Origin: Imtechella halotolerans
Lineage (GTDB): Bacteria > Bacteroidota > Bacteroidia > Flavobacteriales > Flavobacteriaceae
DNA: 64,000 bases
Direction: 5' to 3'
Assembly (NCBI RefSeq): GCF_028743515.2
Contig: NZ_CP117969.2
Span: 2,699,501-2,763,500, forward strand
The notes beneath the pieces are model-generated. The model was not told the origin of the DNA. It did not search any database and saw only the letters and a list, made by a program, of their open reading frames with translations. Below, piece by piece: positions 51,727 to 60,745 of this stretch. Each line of letters begins with the position of its first letter. Within the stretch, counting starts at the first letter, position 1. The position numbers and the translations under genes are program-made.

Positions 51727-53664
51727 ATGAATCATTCCATAACCGATGCTATTAAGCGCATTAGTTTTCAAAAGGCTGGATTGTTTGAAGAAACGCGATT
51801 CGAAAAAGTTCATAACATCATTTTTAATGATGCATACGAGGCTTCTATCGTAGTTGCACATGAAATCGCACAACTTATCCGTCAAAAGCAAGTTGAAAAT
51901 AAACCTTGTATTTTGGGCCTAGCAACAGGCTCTTCTCCAACTAAAGTCTATGAAGAATTAGTCCGCTTGCACAAAGAAGAAGGACTTAGTTTTTACAATG
52001 TAATTACCTTTAATTTAGATGAGTATTATCCTATGTCCAAGGAAAGTGTTCATAGTTATTGGTACTTTATGCATGAGCATCTTTTTAACCATATCGATAT
52101 TCCATCTAAAAATATTAATATTCCTGATGGGATGATAGCTCAGGATGAAGTGATCCAATATTGTTTGGATTATGATCGGAAAATAGAAGAAGTTGGTGGG
52201 CTGGATTTTCAATTATTAGGCATAGGAAGAACAGGTCACATAGGTTTTAACGAGCCTGGTTCTCACCAGAATTCAGGAACACGTATTATTACTTTGGACC
52301 ATGTTACAAGGGCCGATGCTGCTCCTTCTTTTTTAGGGTTGAGCAATGTTCCAAAACGTGCTATAACCATGGGGATACAAACAGTACGTAAATCGAAAAG
52401 AATTGTATTGCTTGCTTGGGGGCAAAATAAAGCAGAGATTATTAAGGAAACTGTGGAAGGTGAGGTGTCTTCTGAGGTGCCAGCAACCTACCTTCAAGAG
52501 CACAATAACACAACATTTGTATTAGATAATGGCGCTGCTTCTCAACTTACTAGGGTAAAAACACCTTGGTTGGTTAGTGACTGTGTCTGGGACGAAGAGC
52601 TTAAAGGTAGAGCTATAGTATGGCTTTGTGAACGTTTGAATAAATCTATTCTGAGTTTAACAGATAAGGATTACAATGATAATGGAATGTCTAGCCTTTT
52701 AGCATTGGGCGGATCTGCTTATCAATTAAATGTTCAAATGTTTAATAAGTTGCAACATACCATTACTGGTTGGCCAGGAGGAAAACCCAATGCAGATGAT
52801 TCTTCAAGACCTGAACGTGAGTATCCGCACCAAAAAAGAGTACTTATTTTCAGTCCGCATCCTGATGATGATGTAATTTCAATGGGAGGAACATTTGATA
52901 GATTAGTTGAGCAAGGTCATATTGTTCATGTTGCGTATCAAACCTCCGGAAACATTGCGGTTTCAGATCATGAAGCATTAAAGTTTGCTGAAGTTTCAAA
53001 AGATATGGCACAAGGAGAGAACTGTTCATTTCTAAATGAAATTATCAACCAGCTAACGAATAAGAGTGAAAATGAAATTGACTCGCCCGAAGTACGTCGT
53101 TTAAAAGGACTTATTAGAAAAGGTGAATCCTTGGCTGCAACACGTTTTGAGGGAGTACCTGATAACCAAGTTCATTTTTTAAACTTACCGTTTTATGAAA
53201 CTGGGACTATTAAAAAGAATCCACTTGGAGAAGCCGATATTCAGATTCTTTGTGATATAATAGAAGAGGTACAACCTCATCAGATATATGCCGCAGGTGA
53301 TTTAGCAGATCCACATGGGACTCATAAAGTTTGTTTGGATGGTATATTTGCAGCAATTGAGCGCTTAAAAATCCAACCTTTTATGAAGGAATGTTGGGTA
53401 TGGCTTTATAGAGGAGCTTGGCACGAATGGGATATACATGAAATTGAGATGGCAGTTCCAATGAGTCCTGATCAGGTACTAAAAAAACGTCAGGCTATAT
53501 TCTTCCATCAATCTCAAAAAGATGGCGTAATGTTTCAAGGAGATGATTTACGTGAATTTTGGCAACGTGCCGAAGATCGTAATAGGGAAACTGCTCAGAA
53601 GTACAGGATGCTTGGGCTTGCCGAGTATGCTGCTCTAGAGGCCTTCCGCCGTTACCACTTCTAA
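51727..53664 (+). CDS. nagB: Glucosamine-6-phosphate deaminase fused to a PIG-L (LmbE) deacetylase domain
   Basis: A 645-residue cytoplasmic fusion. Residues 30-290 are a NagB deaminase (GLATGSSPTKVYEEL, FNLDEYYPM, GIGRTGHIGFNEPG), which makes fructose 6-phosphate and ammonia from glucosamine 6-phosphate. From about residue 365 a PIG-L/LmbE zinc deacetylase domain follows, with SPHPDDDVISMGG as its metal motif (His378, Asp380, Asp381). The two domains could perform deacetylation and deamination of GlcNAc-6-phosphate in sequence, as no nagA is seen here. Long NagB forms of this kind occur across Bacteroidota. It lies 109 bases after the symporter gene. Confidence 0.92.
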   Translation: MNHSITDAIKRISFQKAGLFEETRFEKVHNIIFNDAYEASIVVAHEIAQLIRQKQVENKPCILGLATGSSPTKVYEELVRLHKEEGLSFYNVITFNLDEYYPMSKESVHSYWYFMHEHLFNHIDIPSKNINIPDGMIAQDEVIQYCLDYDRKIEEVGGLDFQLLGIGRTGHIGFNEPGSHQNSGTRIITLDHVTRADAAPSFLGLSNVPKRAITMGIQTVRKSKRIVLLAWGQNKAEIIKETVEGEVSSEVPATYLQEHNNTTFVLDNGAASQLTRVKTPWLVSDCVWDEELKGRAIVWLCERLNKSILSLTDKDYNDNGMSSLLALGGSAYQLNVQMFNKLQHTITGWPGGKPNADDSSRPEREYPHQKRVLIFSPHPDDDVISMGGTFDRLVEQGHIVHVAYQTSGNIAVSDHEALKFAEVSKDMAQGENCSFLNEIINQLTNKSENEIDSPEVRRLKGLIRKGESLAATRFEGVPDNQVHFLNLPFYETGTIKKNPLGEADIQILCDIIEEVQPHQIYAAGDLADPHGTHKVCLDGIFAAIERLKIQPFMKECWVWLYRGAWHEWDIHEIEMAVPMSPDQVLKKRQAIFFHQSQKDGVMFQGDDLREFWQRAEDRNRETAQKYRMLGLAEYAALEAFRRYHF

Positions 53665-53692
53665 CATATCGTATTTTAAAAACAATAAGTGC

Positions 53693-53700
53693 TATCTTTG
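53693..53700 (+). promoter_or_regulatory. Bacteroidota -7 promoter element (TATCTTTG)
   Basis: TATCTTTG matches TAnnTTTG, 18 bases before the lipoprotein ATG at 53719. It suggests separate transcription of the lipoprotein/NTF2-like gene pair. Confidence 0.45.
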
Positions 53701-53718
53701 AAATCTAAAAACCTTTAT

Positions 53719-54903
53719 ATGGTCAATGCGATTTTGAAGAAAGCACTTGTTTTTTTTATTCCTATAATACTAATTGCTTGTGAAAGTAAATCCACTGGTG
53801 AAACTAGAGATGTAAAGCGGGAACCTAAGACTATTGATTTGCCTCAGTTCCAGATGGTCGGAATGACTGATTCTCTCACAAAACTAGTATCCAATTGGCC
53901 AGAGTTTAAAGAACTTCAAACGACCTTAGCATTTATTGGACCTGGATTTGAACAAAAGGATCGAAAACCTAAACCAGTATATATTACTGAAAAAGACAGG
54001 GAGGTTACATACAAACAATTTTCAATAGATGCAGCTGAATTCTCTAAAAGTGATGCAGAAGCAACTTTAGATGTAAGAGAAGCGACTGAAGGATATAATA
54101 CTATTTATCAATTGAAAAGTCTAGGGGCTACTGAATATCCACATATTTATTGGACAGAGAATCTAAAAGGGGGAATAGAGTATCAGCTTTCATGTTACGT
54201 TAAGGCGGCTACAGCTACCGAAGCTTCTTTGAGATATGCTCATACTGTTTTACCTGAGATAGCAGGGACTCAAACTTTCGATTTGAATAAAGGTGAAATC
54301 CTTAATGACGTAATAATAGGTAAAATTACTCCTTTGGCCACTGATTGGAAAAAAATCACTATTCGCTTCTTTGTTGAAGAGGACGGTCGGTTTTTATTAC
54401 AATTAGCACCCAAAACTAATAGTTTTAATACCGATTATATTTATTTCTATAATTTTCAATTAGAGGCTCCAGGTTCTACTATTGGTCAATTACGTTTAAT
54501 GGATGAAGGGGTTGATATAGAGAAGAAAAAATCGTTGGTGGTTAAAAGTTCATACGAGGGATTATATTATCTTTTAATTGATGTTGAGAGTGCGATAATT
54601 AATTTAGAAAAATCAATTGCCACAGATAATTTAAATGCACCTGCAGTACATAGTAGAATGGTTTTACTCTCTACGTATGTTAAAGAATTACGTGACGGAG
54701 TTGCTAACAACCAACATATAAGTAAAAAAGAAATATTATCTGAATTAAAGAAAATTGAGACGGCATATAACCAAATGATTATTCAAATGAATAGTTTGGT
54801 TAATGATAATATAGATCAATATCTTAAAGAGATTGGGGAGCCTGTTATTGATTCGGCTGATGGAAGTAAACCAATAAAAAATCCATTATATGAAGAAAAT
54901 TAA
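53719..54903 (+). CDS. Lipoprotein of unknown function
   Basis: A 394-residue lipoprotein with a signal peptide ending in LIAC. The middle (about residues 80-260) looks like a beta-sandwich carbohydrate-binding fold (GIEYQLSCYVKAAT, DWKKITIRFFVEEDGRFLLQL, YIYFYNFQLE). The C-terminal third is helical and could form a coiled coil. I do not recognise a family with certainty. It follows nagB by 54 bases, with its own promoter element, and overlaps the next gene by 14 bases, so it forms a pair with it. Confidence 0.7.
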   Translation: MVNAILKKALVFFIPIILIACESKSTGETRDVKREPKTIDLPQFQMVGMTDSLTKLVSNWPEFKELQTTLAFIGPGFEQKDRKPKPVYITEKDREVTYKQFSIDAAEFSKSDAEATLDVREATEGYNTIYQLKSLGATEYPHIYWTENLKGGIEYQLSCYVKAATATEASLRYAHTVLPEIAGTQTFDLNKGEILNDVIIGKITPLATDWKKITIRFFVEEDGRFLLQLAPKTNSFNTDYIYFYNFQLEAPGSTIGQLRLMDEGVDIEKKKSLVVKSSYEGLYYLLIDVESAIINLEKSIATDNLNAPAVHSRMVLLSTYVKELRDGVANNQHISKKEILSELKKIETAYNQMIIQMNSLVNDNIDQYLKEIGEPVIDSADGSKPIKNPLYEEN

Positions 54904-55396
54904 ATTTTTAGCACTTTTTTGGTTCTTTTTATCGACTAACTCTTGGGGTCAAAATGAAGCTATTGAGGCGATTAATAATGTGATAGATTCATGGCATAAA
55001 GCTGCTTCTGTTGCTGATTTTGACTCGTATTTTTCACACATGACTCAGGATGGTGTCTTTCTAGGGACTGATGCAACTGAAAATTGGCAAAATCAAGAAT
55101 TTAGAACCTTTTCTAAACCTTATTTTGATAAAGGAAAAGCTTGGAGTTTTACTTCTTTAGAGCGAAATATATACGTAGATCAAGGAGGAGAACTAGCATG
55201 GTTTGATGAGTTATTAGATACTCAAATGAAGTTATGTAGGGGATCAGGTGTTTTAAAAAAGATTGATGGAAATTGGAAAATAGCACATTATGTCCTCTCA
55301 ATTGCAATTCCTAATGATACTATTTCAGAAGTAATCCAACTTAAAAAGGATAATGATGAAAAACTAACTTCCATCTTAAAATCCAAAAAGCAATAA
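54890..55396 (+). CDS. Exported SnoaL/NTF2-like protein
   Basis: A 168-residue protein with a signal peptide (to about SWGQ). Then comes an NTF2-like fold of the SnoaL_3 type: AINNVIDSWHKAASVADFDSYF, DGVFLGTDATENW, and GSGVLKKIDGNWKIAHYVLS at the end. Such domains bind small molecules or act as scaffolds; the function here is unknown. The start lies within the last codons of the lipoprotein gene, which indicates translational coupling. Confidence 0.8.
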   Translation: MKKIKFLALFWFFLSTNSWGQNEAIEAINNVIDSWHKAASVADFDSYFSHMTQDGVFLGTDATENWQNQEFRTFSKPYFDKGKAWSFTSLERNIYVDQGGELAWFDELLDTQMKLCRGSGVLKKIDGNWKIAHYVLSIAIPNDTISEVIQLKKDNDEKLTSILKSKKQ

Positions 55397-55397
55397 A

Positions 55398-55430
55398 TAA
55401 ATAATCCCGAAGTAAGATTCGGGATTATTT
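55398..55430 (+). terminator. Bidirectional terminator at the end of the sialic acid locus
   Basis: A perfect 12-bp stem AATAATCCCGAA / TTCGGGATTATT with a 6-base loop, between convergent genes. Confidence 0.8.
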
Positions 55431-55443
55431 ATTGTAAGGATAA

Positions 55444-56127
55444 CTACATTTCAGCTTTTCGGTTTAATAAAGCTTGACGAATAGTTTTTGCAAGATTAAA
55501 ATCAGGAGCAAGAACGATGGCTTCTTTGACCAATGCCAAGGCTTCATCTACCTTGGTTTGATCTTTATTAAACACTGTCAAACCTTTCATATAAGTAAAT
55601 GCCGCTTTTGCAGGAACTTGATATGGATTTTGCGTTTCGTAAAATGCAATCATATCTTCTTCTTTGCAGTTTGCTAACCCATACTCTACAGATTTAGTAG
55701 CCTCTTCATACTTTCCAGCTTGAATTTGAAGGTCTACCATCTCGTATGCAACATAAATATCAGGATACTTCTGGAATAAAAGTTCATATTGTTCAAGGGA
55801 GCGTTCAGCTTGATTAACTGATTTTAAAGAAGCCGCTTTCACTTCCAAGGCTAATTTAGACGCGTTTGCATCCTTTTCAATGCCTAATACATTTAACGCA
55901 GGAATGTATTGGTTTCCTGAAAAATATAAATATGCAAGGGTGTCTTTACGAGCCTGGTTAGGCTGTAAAATAGTAAGATGAGTTAATGCATTGATGGATC
56001 CTTGCAAGTCTCCCTGCATCCTCATTTGCTTGTAAAAAGCTTCGTAATGTTTTATTAATACATCATTGGATTGAGCTTGCAAGCTAAATCCTCCCATCAT
56101 CACAATAAGAAATAAAACTTTTTTCAT
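55444..56127 (-). CDS. Exported TPR-repeat protein
   Basis: A 227-residue protein with a signal peptide (to about LQAQ) and helical repeats of the tetratricopeptide type (for example DLQGSINALTHLTILQP, SLEQYELLFQKYPDIYVAYE and KVDEALALVKEAIVLAPDF). Such repeats bind other proteins. A partner cannot be named from the neighbours. Confidence 0.8.
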   Translation of the reverse strand: MKKVLFLIVMMGGFSLQAQSNDVLIKHYEAFYKQMRMQGDLQGSINALTHLTILQPNQARKDTLAYLYFSGNQYIPALNVLGIEKDANASKLALEVKAASLKSVNQAERSLEQYELLFQKYPDIYVAYEMVDLQIQAGKYEEATKSVEYGLANCKEEDMIAFYETQNPYQVPAKAAFTYMKGLTVFNKDQTKVDEALALVKEAIVLAPDFNLAKTIRQALLNRKAEM

Positions 56128-56203
56128 TTTAGGTTATTTATATGTTGAGGTGCCAAATCTATTAAAATAATTCTAGTAATCTCTAAATGAATAGCTAAAG
56201 ATT

Positions 56204-57013
56204 TTAAAGTAAGTGCGAAAAAGTGAAGTTAAGTTCGGTAGTAACTTTAGATGAGGATACGAATTTACCTAGTGAAGGACCGTTTTCTTCAAAATGAGGT
56301 AAGGCTATGGATCTGTCAAGCGCAGCATTAGTGTAGTAATTCCTCTTGGAAGGATGCCAGGGGTAAACTACATTGAAGATTTCACCCCATTTTTTATCCC
56401 GAATAATTGCTTTTATTATATCAATTACGTCATAATGATGAACTAGATTAATAGGACTTTGAGGGCTCTTGATTTCTGTCTTTCCACTTAGGTGTTTTAT
56501 AGGGTGCCTATGTTCTCCGATTAGGCCCCCTAAACGAATAATCGTGGTTAATTGGCTTAAGTTGTCGTTTTGTATAAAAAGAGATTCTGCCTCAAGAAGT
56601 TGTTTCCCGTTTATTGAATCAGAAAGCATAGCTGTATTTTCAGTTATTACTGGAAATGTTACTGAATCAGCGTAAACAGAAGTTGAACTAGCAAAAAGAA
56701 TTTTCGGTAATTTATTAGTTGGCAGCTCATTTATTAAGTAAGCTATTTTACTAGAGTAATTTTCATTAGGGGATTTACGAAGAGCTGGTGGGATGTTAAT
56801 AATAAGTATATCAAGATCTTTAAGAAATGTGTTCAGATCTCCTGTAATACCTTCTTGACTTAAGCATACTATAAAGGCTTCGATACCAGCTTCTTTTAGA
56901 GTTGATAGTTTTTCTTCTGATGTAGTGGTGCCTCGTACGCTAAATCCATCAGCCAAAAGTTTTTGGGCTAATGGGAAACCAAGCCATCCACAGCCTAATA
57001 TTCCTATTTTCAA
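56204..57013 (-). CDS. NAD(P)-binding SDR/epimerase-like protein (YeeZ type)
   Basis: A 269-residue Rossmann-fold protein. The dinucleotide motif is GILGCGWLGFPLA at the N-terminus, and FASSTSVYADS gives the active-site serine region of extended SDR proteins, though the usual YxxxK is not obvious. It resembles the E. coli YeeZ group of unknown substrate. The start codon overlaps the stop of the M28 peptidase frame downstream by 4 bases, so the two are co-transcribed. Confidence 0.82.
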   Translation of the reverse strand: MKIGILGCGWLGFPLAQKLLADGFSVRGTTTSEEKLSTLKEAGIEAFIVCLSQEGITGDLNTFLKDLDILIINIPPALRKSPNENYSSKIAYLINELPTNKLPKILFASSTSVYADSVTFPVITENTAMLSDSINGKQLLEAESLFIQNDNLSQLTTIIRLGGLIGEHRHPIKHLSGKTEIKSPQSPINLVHHYDVIDIIKAIIRDKKWGEIFNVVYPWHPSKRNYYTNAALDRSIALPHFEENGPSLGKFVSSSKVTTELNFTFSHLL

Positions 57014-59292
57014 AATTGTACTGTTTTTGTAATTATTATAGCATCATTGAGAACGAAAGGCATTGGAATGCTATTTTTTGGACGTTTAGGGATGCTGAAT
57101 AGTTCATGATTAAGTAAATTATTAGAAGCTTCCATTAGGGTAATCTCAAGCTTTTCGTTCGAGGGTATAACCAATTCTAATAAAGTGGGCTCATTTGTGC
57201 TAATATAGTGGGTAACTAAACGTGATTTTCGATTGGGGTCATTTAGAAAGTCTTTAGATAAAGGTACTGAATTTACTGTCGCATCATGTATTGTAATATT
57301 ATTTGTATAAACTTCCAATCTATTTACATTTCGTTGTGGCTCAATAGCTATGGAAAGGTATTTTTTGTTGCCTATTATGGTGTCCTTTTGGGTACGAATC
57401 AAAGGTGATTTAATTTCTTTTATTGGAGCTTTAGTTATATATGAAAATCCAGTTTTATATTTACTACTCAAGGTTGTTCCTATAGCACTGTCAACAGATG
57501 TTTTCTTGTCTGTTATGTACTGTTCATTCCATGGGTCAAGTATTGTATTGTAAGTAAGCCAATAGGCCTTCTGGGTATCTGCATTTAAAAGATACACTAA
57601 ACTACTAGGCCAAGGTCGATCAATGGTAAAGTTGGCCATTGAGTGCGCTTTGATAATAAAGGCTGTAGCAATAATTAGTAGTAGTCCTGATAATTCTTTT
57701 TTTCTCTTATATTCCCCAAAAACAGGTATTAATAATCCAAAAATTAGTACTACAAAAATACAACTTGCCACCAACATCTTTAAACCTAATCCAACAGGAA
57801 ACATTTGGACCATAGGAGTAAATAATGAAATTAATGGAATACTCAATAGCACGGCCCAAATATAATTTGGTTTTTTATCGATCAATTTAATGTAGAGTAT
57901 AACAAGGGCTGCAATAACAGGAATGATAAAGAAAGCTGCACCCGGAAGTTTCCAAGCCATCAGAGATGCAATGATTAACCATACAAATAGTGGTGCAATC
58001 ATCAAATTAGTAGTGCTGATTGTCTTTGTTTTATGATATCCATAGAAGCATAGTGCAGTAGTAAGTAAGAAAAATGAAATGATGTATTCATATCCGTTGT
58101 ATGTAAATCCATGAAGGATGTCATTGTATTGTGGATAGATGTATAGAAGTATTTTCCAACCATAATATCCAAGTAGGCCGCCTATAAGAAGCATAGAAAG
58201 GAAAACGATAAATCCCTTACCAATAGAAGTCCATTGAAGCTTCTTTTTGCGAATGCCATAGATTAAGAGGACTGTGAAAAGTAATGTGGAAAGTAACAAC
58301 ATTGGTATTATCCAACTGAAGGGATAGGTGACTAATTTAAAAAAGGGAATATTGAAATAGATATAATCTTCATTGGAATCAAGATGACTTAAATCAACAT
58401 TGCTAAAATAGTTTACCAATGACATGAAATAGGTTCCTTGATGCGCTAGCGTGTTAGGATCCATTCTATTAGGGGTGTCCATTTTGGTATGGTAATCGAA
58501 ATGATCATCAATAAAAGCAAAATTGAATCCATTAATATGGCCCTCTTCTCTAAAAACCGTGAGATCTGTATCGTTTGGGAGCATTTTATAAATGCTATAC
58601 ATCATTGAGTTGGCTACTGGAAAAGGAGGGGAAGCCTCATTAAAAGCCTTGATTAGTTTGGCATTTCCTTGGTTGGTTTCAACAAGCATATAACTTGGTC
58701 CACCACTACCTCGAGCTTCAAAATTAAGAACTAATCCAACATTTTTTGCCCATGGATGATTATTGACAAAAAGCTGAGCACCATTTAATCCAAGTTCTTC
58801 TGCGTCAGTAAACAGAATGATGATGTCATTTTTAGGGATAATGTTTTCTGTGAGGTACGCTCTGATTCCTTCAAGAATGGTGGCAACACCACTAGCGGCA
58901 TCACTTGCGCCTAAAGAAGAATGTGGGTTACTATCATAGTGAGAAAGGAGGAGTAGAGCTTTTCCAGAATCCTGACCTTTAATGCGTGATATTATGTTAG
59001 TAGCCTTACTTAAATTACCCCAATCTCCAGCGCTATATCCTTCCTGTAATTGGGATTCAAGTCCTAGATTTTGTAAAGCTTTTTCGAGATAGTTGATAAC
59101 CTCTTTATGTGCAGGAGCACCTACAAAATGTGGTTTTTCAGCCATATTTCGAACATGTTCAGTGGCTTTTGTTACTGAGAATTGATTTGCCTTTTTAGGG
59201 ACATTTACCTGTTGCGGCATCATGAAGTAAAAGCTAGCATATATTATTCCTGCTATTAGTAGGAGAGAGAAAACTTGCTTTGATACACTCAT
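57010..59292 (-). CDS. Membrane-bound M28 family metallopeptidase
   Basis: A 760-residue protein. A signal-anchor helix (residues 6-25) leads into an M28 aminopeptidase domain with zinc ligands in LLSHYDSNPHSSLGASDAAS, FTDAEELGLNGA and NFEARGSGG. From about residue 330 there are eight or nine membrane helices, then a C-terminal extracytoplasmic domain (about 590-760). The layout resembles the eukaryotic ER metallopeptidase FXNA/ERMP1. The peptidase domain should face the periplasm. On the minus strand its gene is upstream of an SDR-like gene whose coordinates overlap it by 4 bases. Confidence 0.9.
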   Translation of the reverse strand: MSVSKQVFSLLLIAGIIYASFYFMMPQQVNVPKKANQFSVTKATEHVRNMAEKPHFVGAPAHKEVINYLEKALQNLGLESQLQEGYSAGDWGNLSKATNIISRIKGQDSGKALLLLSHYDSNPHSSLGASDAASGVATILEGIRAYLTENIIPKNDIIILFTDAEELGLNGAQLFVNNHPWAKNVGLVLNFEARGSGGPSYMLVETNQGNAKLIKAFNEASPPFPVANSMMYSIYKMLPNDTDLTVFREEGHINGFNFAFIDDHFDYHTKMDTPNRMDPNTLAHQGTYFMSLVNYFSNVDLSHLDSNEDYIYFNIPFFKLVTYPFSWIIPMLLLSTLLFTVLLIYGIRKKKLQWTSIGKGFIVFLSMLLIGGLLGYYGWKILLYIYPQYNDILHGFTYNGYEYIISFFLLTTALCFYGYHKTKTISTTNLMIAPLFVWLIIASLMAWKLPGAAFFIIPVIAALVILYIKLIDKKPNYIWAVLLSIPLISLFTPMVQMFPVGLGLKMLVASCIFVVLIFGLLIPVFGEYKRKKELSGLLLIIATAFIIKAHSMANFTIDRPWPSSLVYLLNADTQKAYWLTYNTILDPWNEQYITDKKTSVDSAIGTTLSSKYKTGFSYITKAPIKEIKSPLIRTQKDTIIGNKKYLSIAIEPQRNVNRLEVYTNNITIHDATVNSVPLSKDFLNDPNRKSRLVTHYISTNEPTLLELVIPSNEKLEITLMEASNNLLNHELFSIPKRPKNSIPMPFVLNDAIIITKTVQF

Positions 59293-59424
59293 AATTTAAT
59301 ACTGTTTTGGTTGAATTGACATAAAAGTACTACTTCTTTTTAAGTAGATTTAATTTATTTTAAAAATTGATTCTAATTAATTAAAAATGAGTAACTTTAA
59401 GAAGTTTCGTTAAAAGCAAGTGTT

Positions 59425-59889
59425 ATGGGAATTATCAATTTTCAAGGAGAAAGAGAAGATCAGAAAAAGAAATTTAATGAACCTATTTCTGTTCGTGATC
59501 ATATGACTACAAAGCTTGTGACCCTTAAGCCTGATCAATCACTTATTGAAGTGATTAATTTGTTTATGGAGAACAAAATTACTGGTGCACCAGTTGTGGA
59601 TGTAGCTGGACGGTTAGTTGGTATTATATCAGACAGTGATTGTATGAAACAAATTTCTGAGGGAAGATATTTTAATATGCCAATAGCTAATATGCGTGTG
59701 GCTGATTATATGACTAAGGAAGTACAAACAATTGATCCTGACAAAACCATTTTTGATGCAGCGGCCGAATTTTTTAAAACACATCATCGCAGGTTTCCTG
59801 TTATTGAAGATGGAGAACTTATTGGTCAGATAAGCAGAAAGGATGTTATGTTAGCTGCTCTTAAAATGTCCAGCCAAAACTGGTATTAA
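59425..59889 (+). CDS. CBS-domain pair protein
   Basis: A 154-residue protein made almost wholly of two CBS domains (VRDHMTTKLVTLKPDQSL and VADYMTKEVQTIDPDKT starts, with ITGAPVVDVAGRLVGIISDSD and RRFPVIEDGELIGQISRKD cores). CBS pairs bind adenine nucleotides and act as sensors. No effector domain is present. Its stop codon overlaps that of the convergent zinc-ribbon gene. Confidence 0.92.
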   Translation: MGIINFQGEREDQKKKFNEPISVRDHMTTKLVTLKPDQSLIEVINLFMENKITGAPVVDVAGRLVGIISDSDCMKQISEGRYFNMPIANMRVADYMTKEVQTIDPDKTIFDAAAEFFKTHHRRFPVIEDGELIGQISRKDVMLAALKMSSQNWY

Positions 59890-60239
59890 CGTTCTCTGCG
59901 TACTATCATAAAATAATCATTATCCAGCATAAGGTAGCCTAAATCATACACGAAATGATAAATATTTCCAGTTTTGGTTTTATATTGGTTAGTGAAATAT
60001 TCAAAGTCGAATCCTTTGTCTAATAGACGCATTTTTGTAGTTCTAGTTTTGTCTTCTGGATTAAGTTCGCTGAGAATTTTATAATTCTTTTTAAGTTTAT
60101 TATTAATATTTCGGATTAAGTTTTTACTATCCTTATGTAGGTTGTTATTATAGGCGTTTCTGCAATAGTCATTACAGAATTTTTTATCGGCTCTACCGAC
60201 AATTTTTTCGCCACATTCAAGGCATTTTTTATCCATCAC
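59886..60239 (-). CDS. Small zinc-ribbon protein
   Basis: A 117-residue protein with an N-terminal CLECGEKIVGRADKKFC-NDYC zinc-binding motif followed by a basic helical region (KNLIRNINNKLKKNYKIL) and a C-terminal beta-rich part. Such ribbons are seen in small Bacteroidota proteins of unknown role; nucleic acid binding is possible. The gene overlaps both neighbours by 1 to 4 bases. Confidence 0.8.
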   Translation of the reverse strand: MMDKKCLECGEKIVGRADKKFCNDYCRNAYNNNLHKDSKNLIRNINNKLKKNYKILSELNPEDKTRTTKMRLLDKGFDFEYFTNQYKTKTGNIYHFVYDLGYLMLDNDYFMIVRRER

Positions 60240-60745
60240 TATTCTTTTTTATAGTTGAAGGCTATTTCTTTATGGCTTCCGTCTTTCTGTTTAAACAATA
60301 CATAAACATTCATTTCATTGTGATTTACTTTTTCAAACGTAAAGTTTTCAAAATACACAGCGTTTGGAGTAATAGATACTAAAGCAGATTTTATAGATTC
60401 ATCTTTGCTTTCCCAACCTCTAAAGTTACTATCGAAGTGTTTTAATTGAAACAATAATGATTCTTCTGTTTGTGTAATGGCACCAAGCTCATAAAAACTT
60501 ACTTTATCATTTTTGACCAGTTTAAAAGCAAACATCATAGAATCGCCTAATGGGTTACTCCAGATTTCTTCTATATGTCCTCCCAAAGCCTCTCCTTTCC
60601 AATAACCAGCAATCCAAGCGACCTCTTGTAAAGTAGCCTTAGCAGGTAATTCTCCTTCTTTGAGTTTTTTTATATTCTGCCCCATACTGTTTATAGGAAG
60701 AAAGATTAGAATATAAATAAAGTATACATAGTTTCTCATGCGCAA
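60239..60745 (-). CDS. DUF6265-like exported protein
   Basis: A 168-residue protein with a signal peptide (to about NSMGQ). The conserved block LQEVAWIAGYWKGEALGGHIEE-IWSNPLGDSMMF is characteristic of DUF6265. The rest is a beta-rich, lipocalin-like small barrel. Function unknown. It is sandwiched between the zinc-ribbon gene (1-base overlap) and the nitrilase gene (adjacent) in a minus-strand operon. Confidence 0.8.
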   Translation of the reverse strand: MRMRNYVYFIYILIFLPINSMGQNIKKLKEGELPAKATLQEVAWIAGYWKGEALGGHIEEIWSNPLGDSMMFAFKLVKNDKVSFYELGAITQTEESLLFQLKHFDSNFRGWESKDESIKSALVSITPNAVYFENFTFEKVNHNEMNVYVLFKQKDGSHKEIAFNYKKE

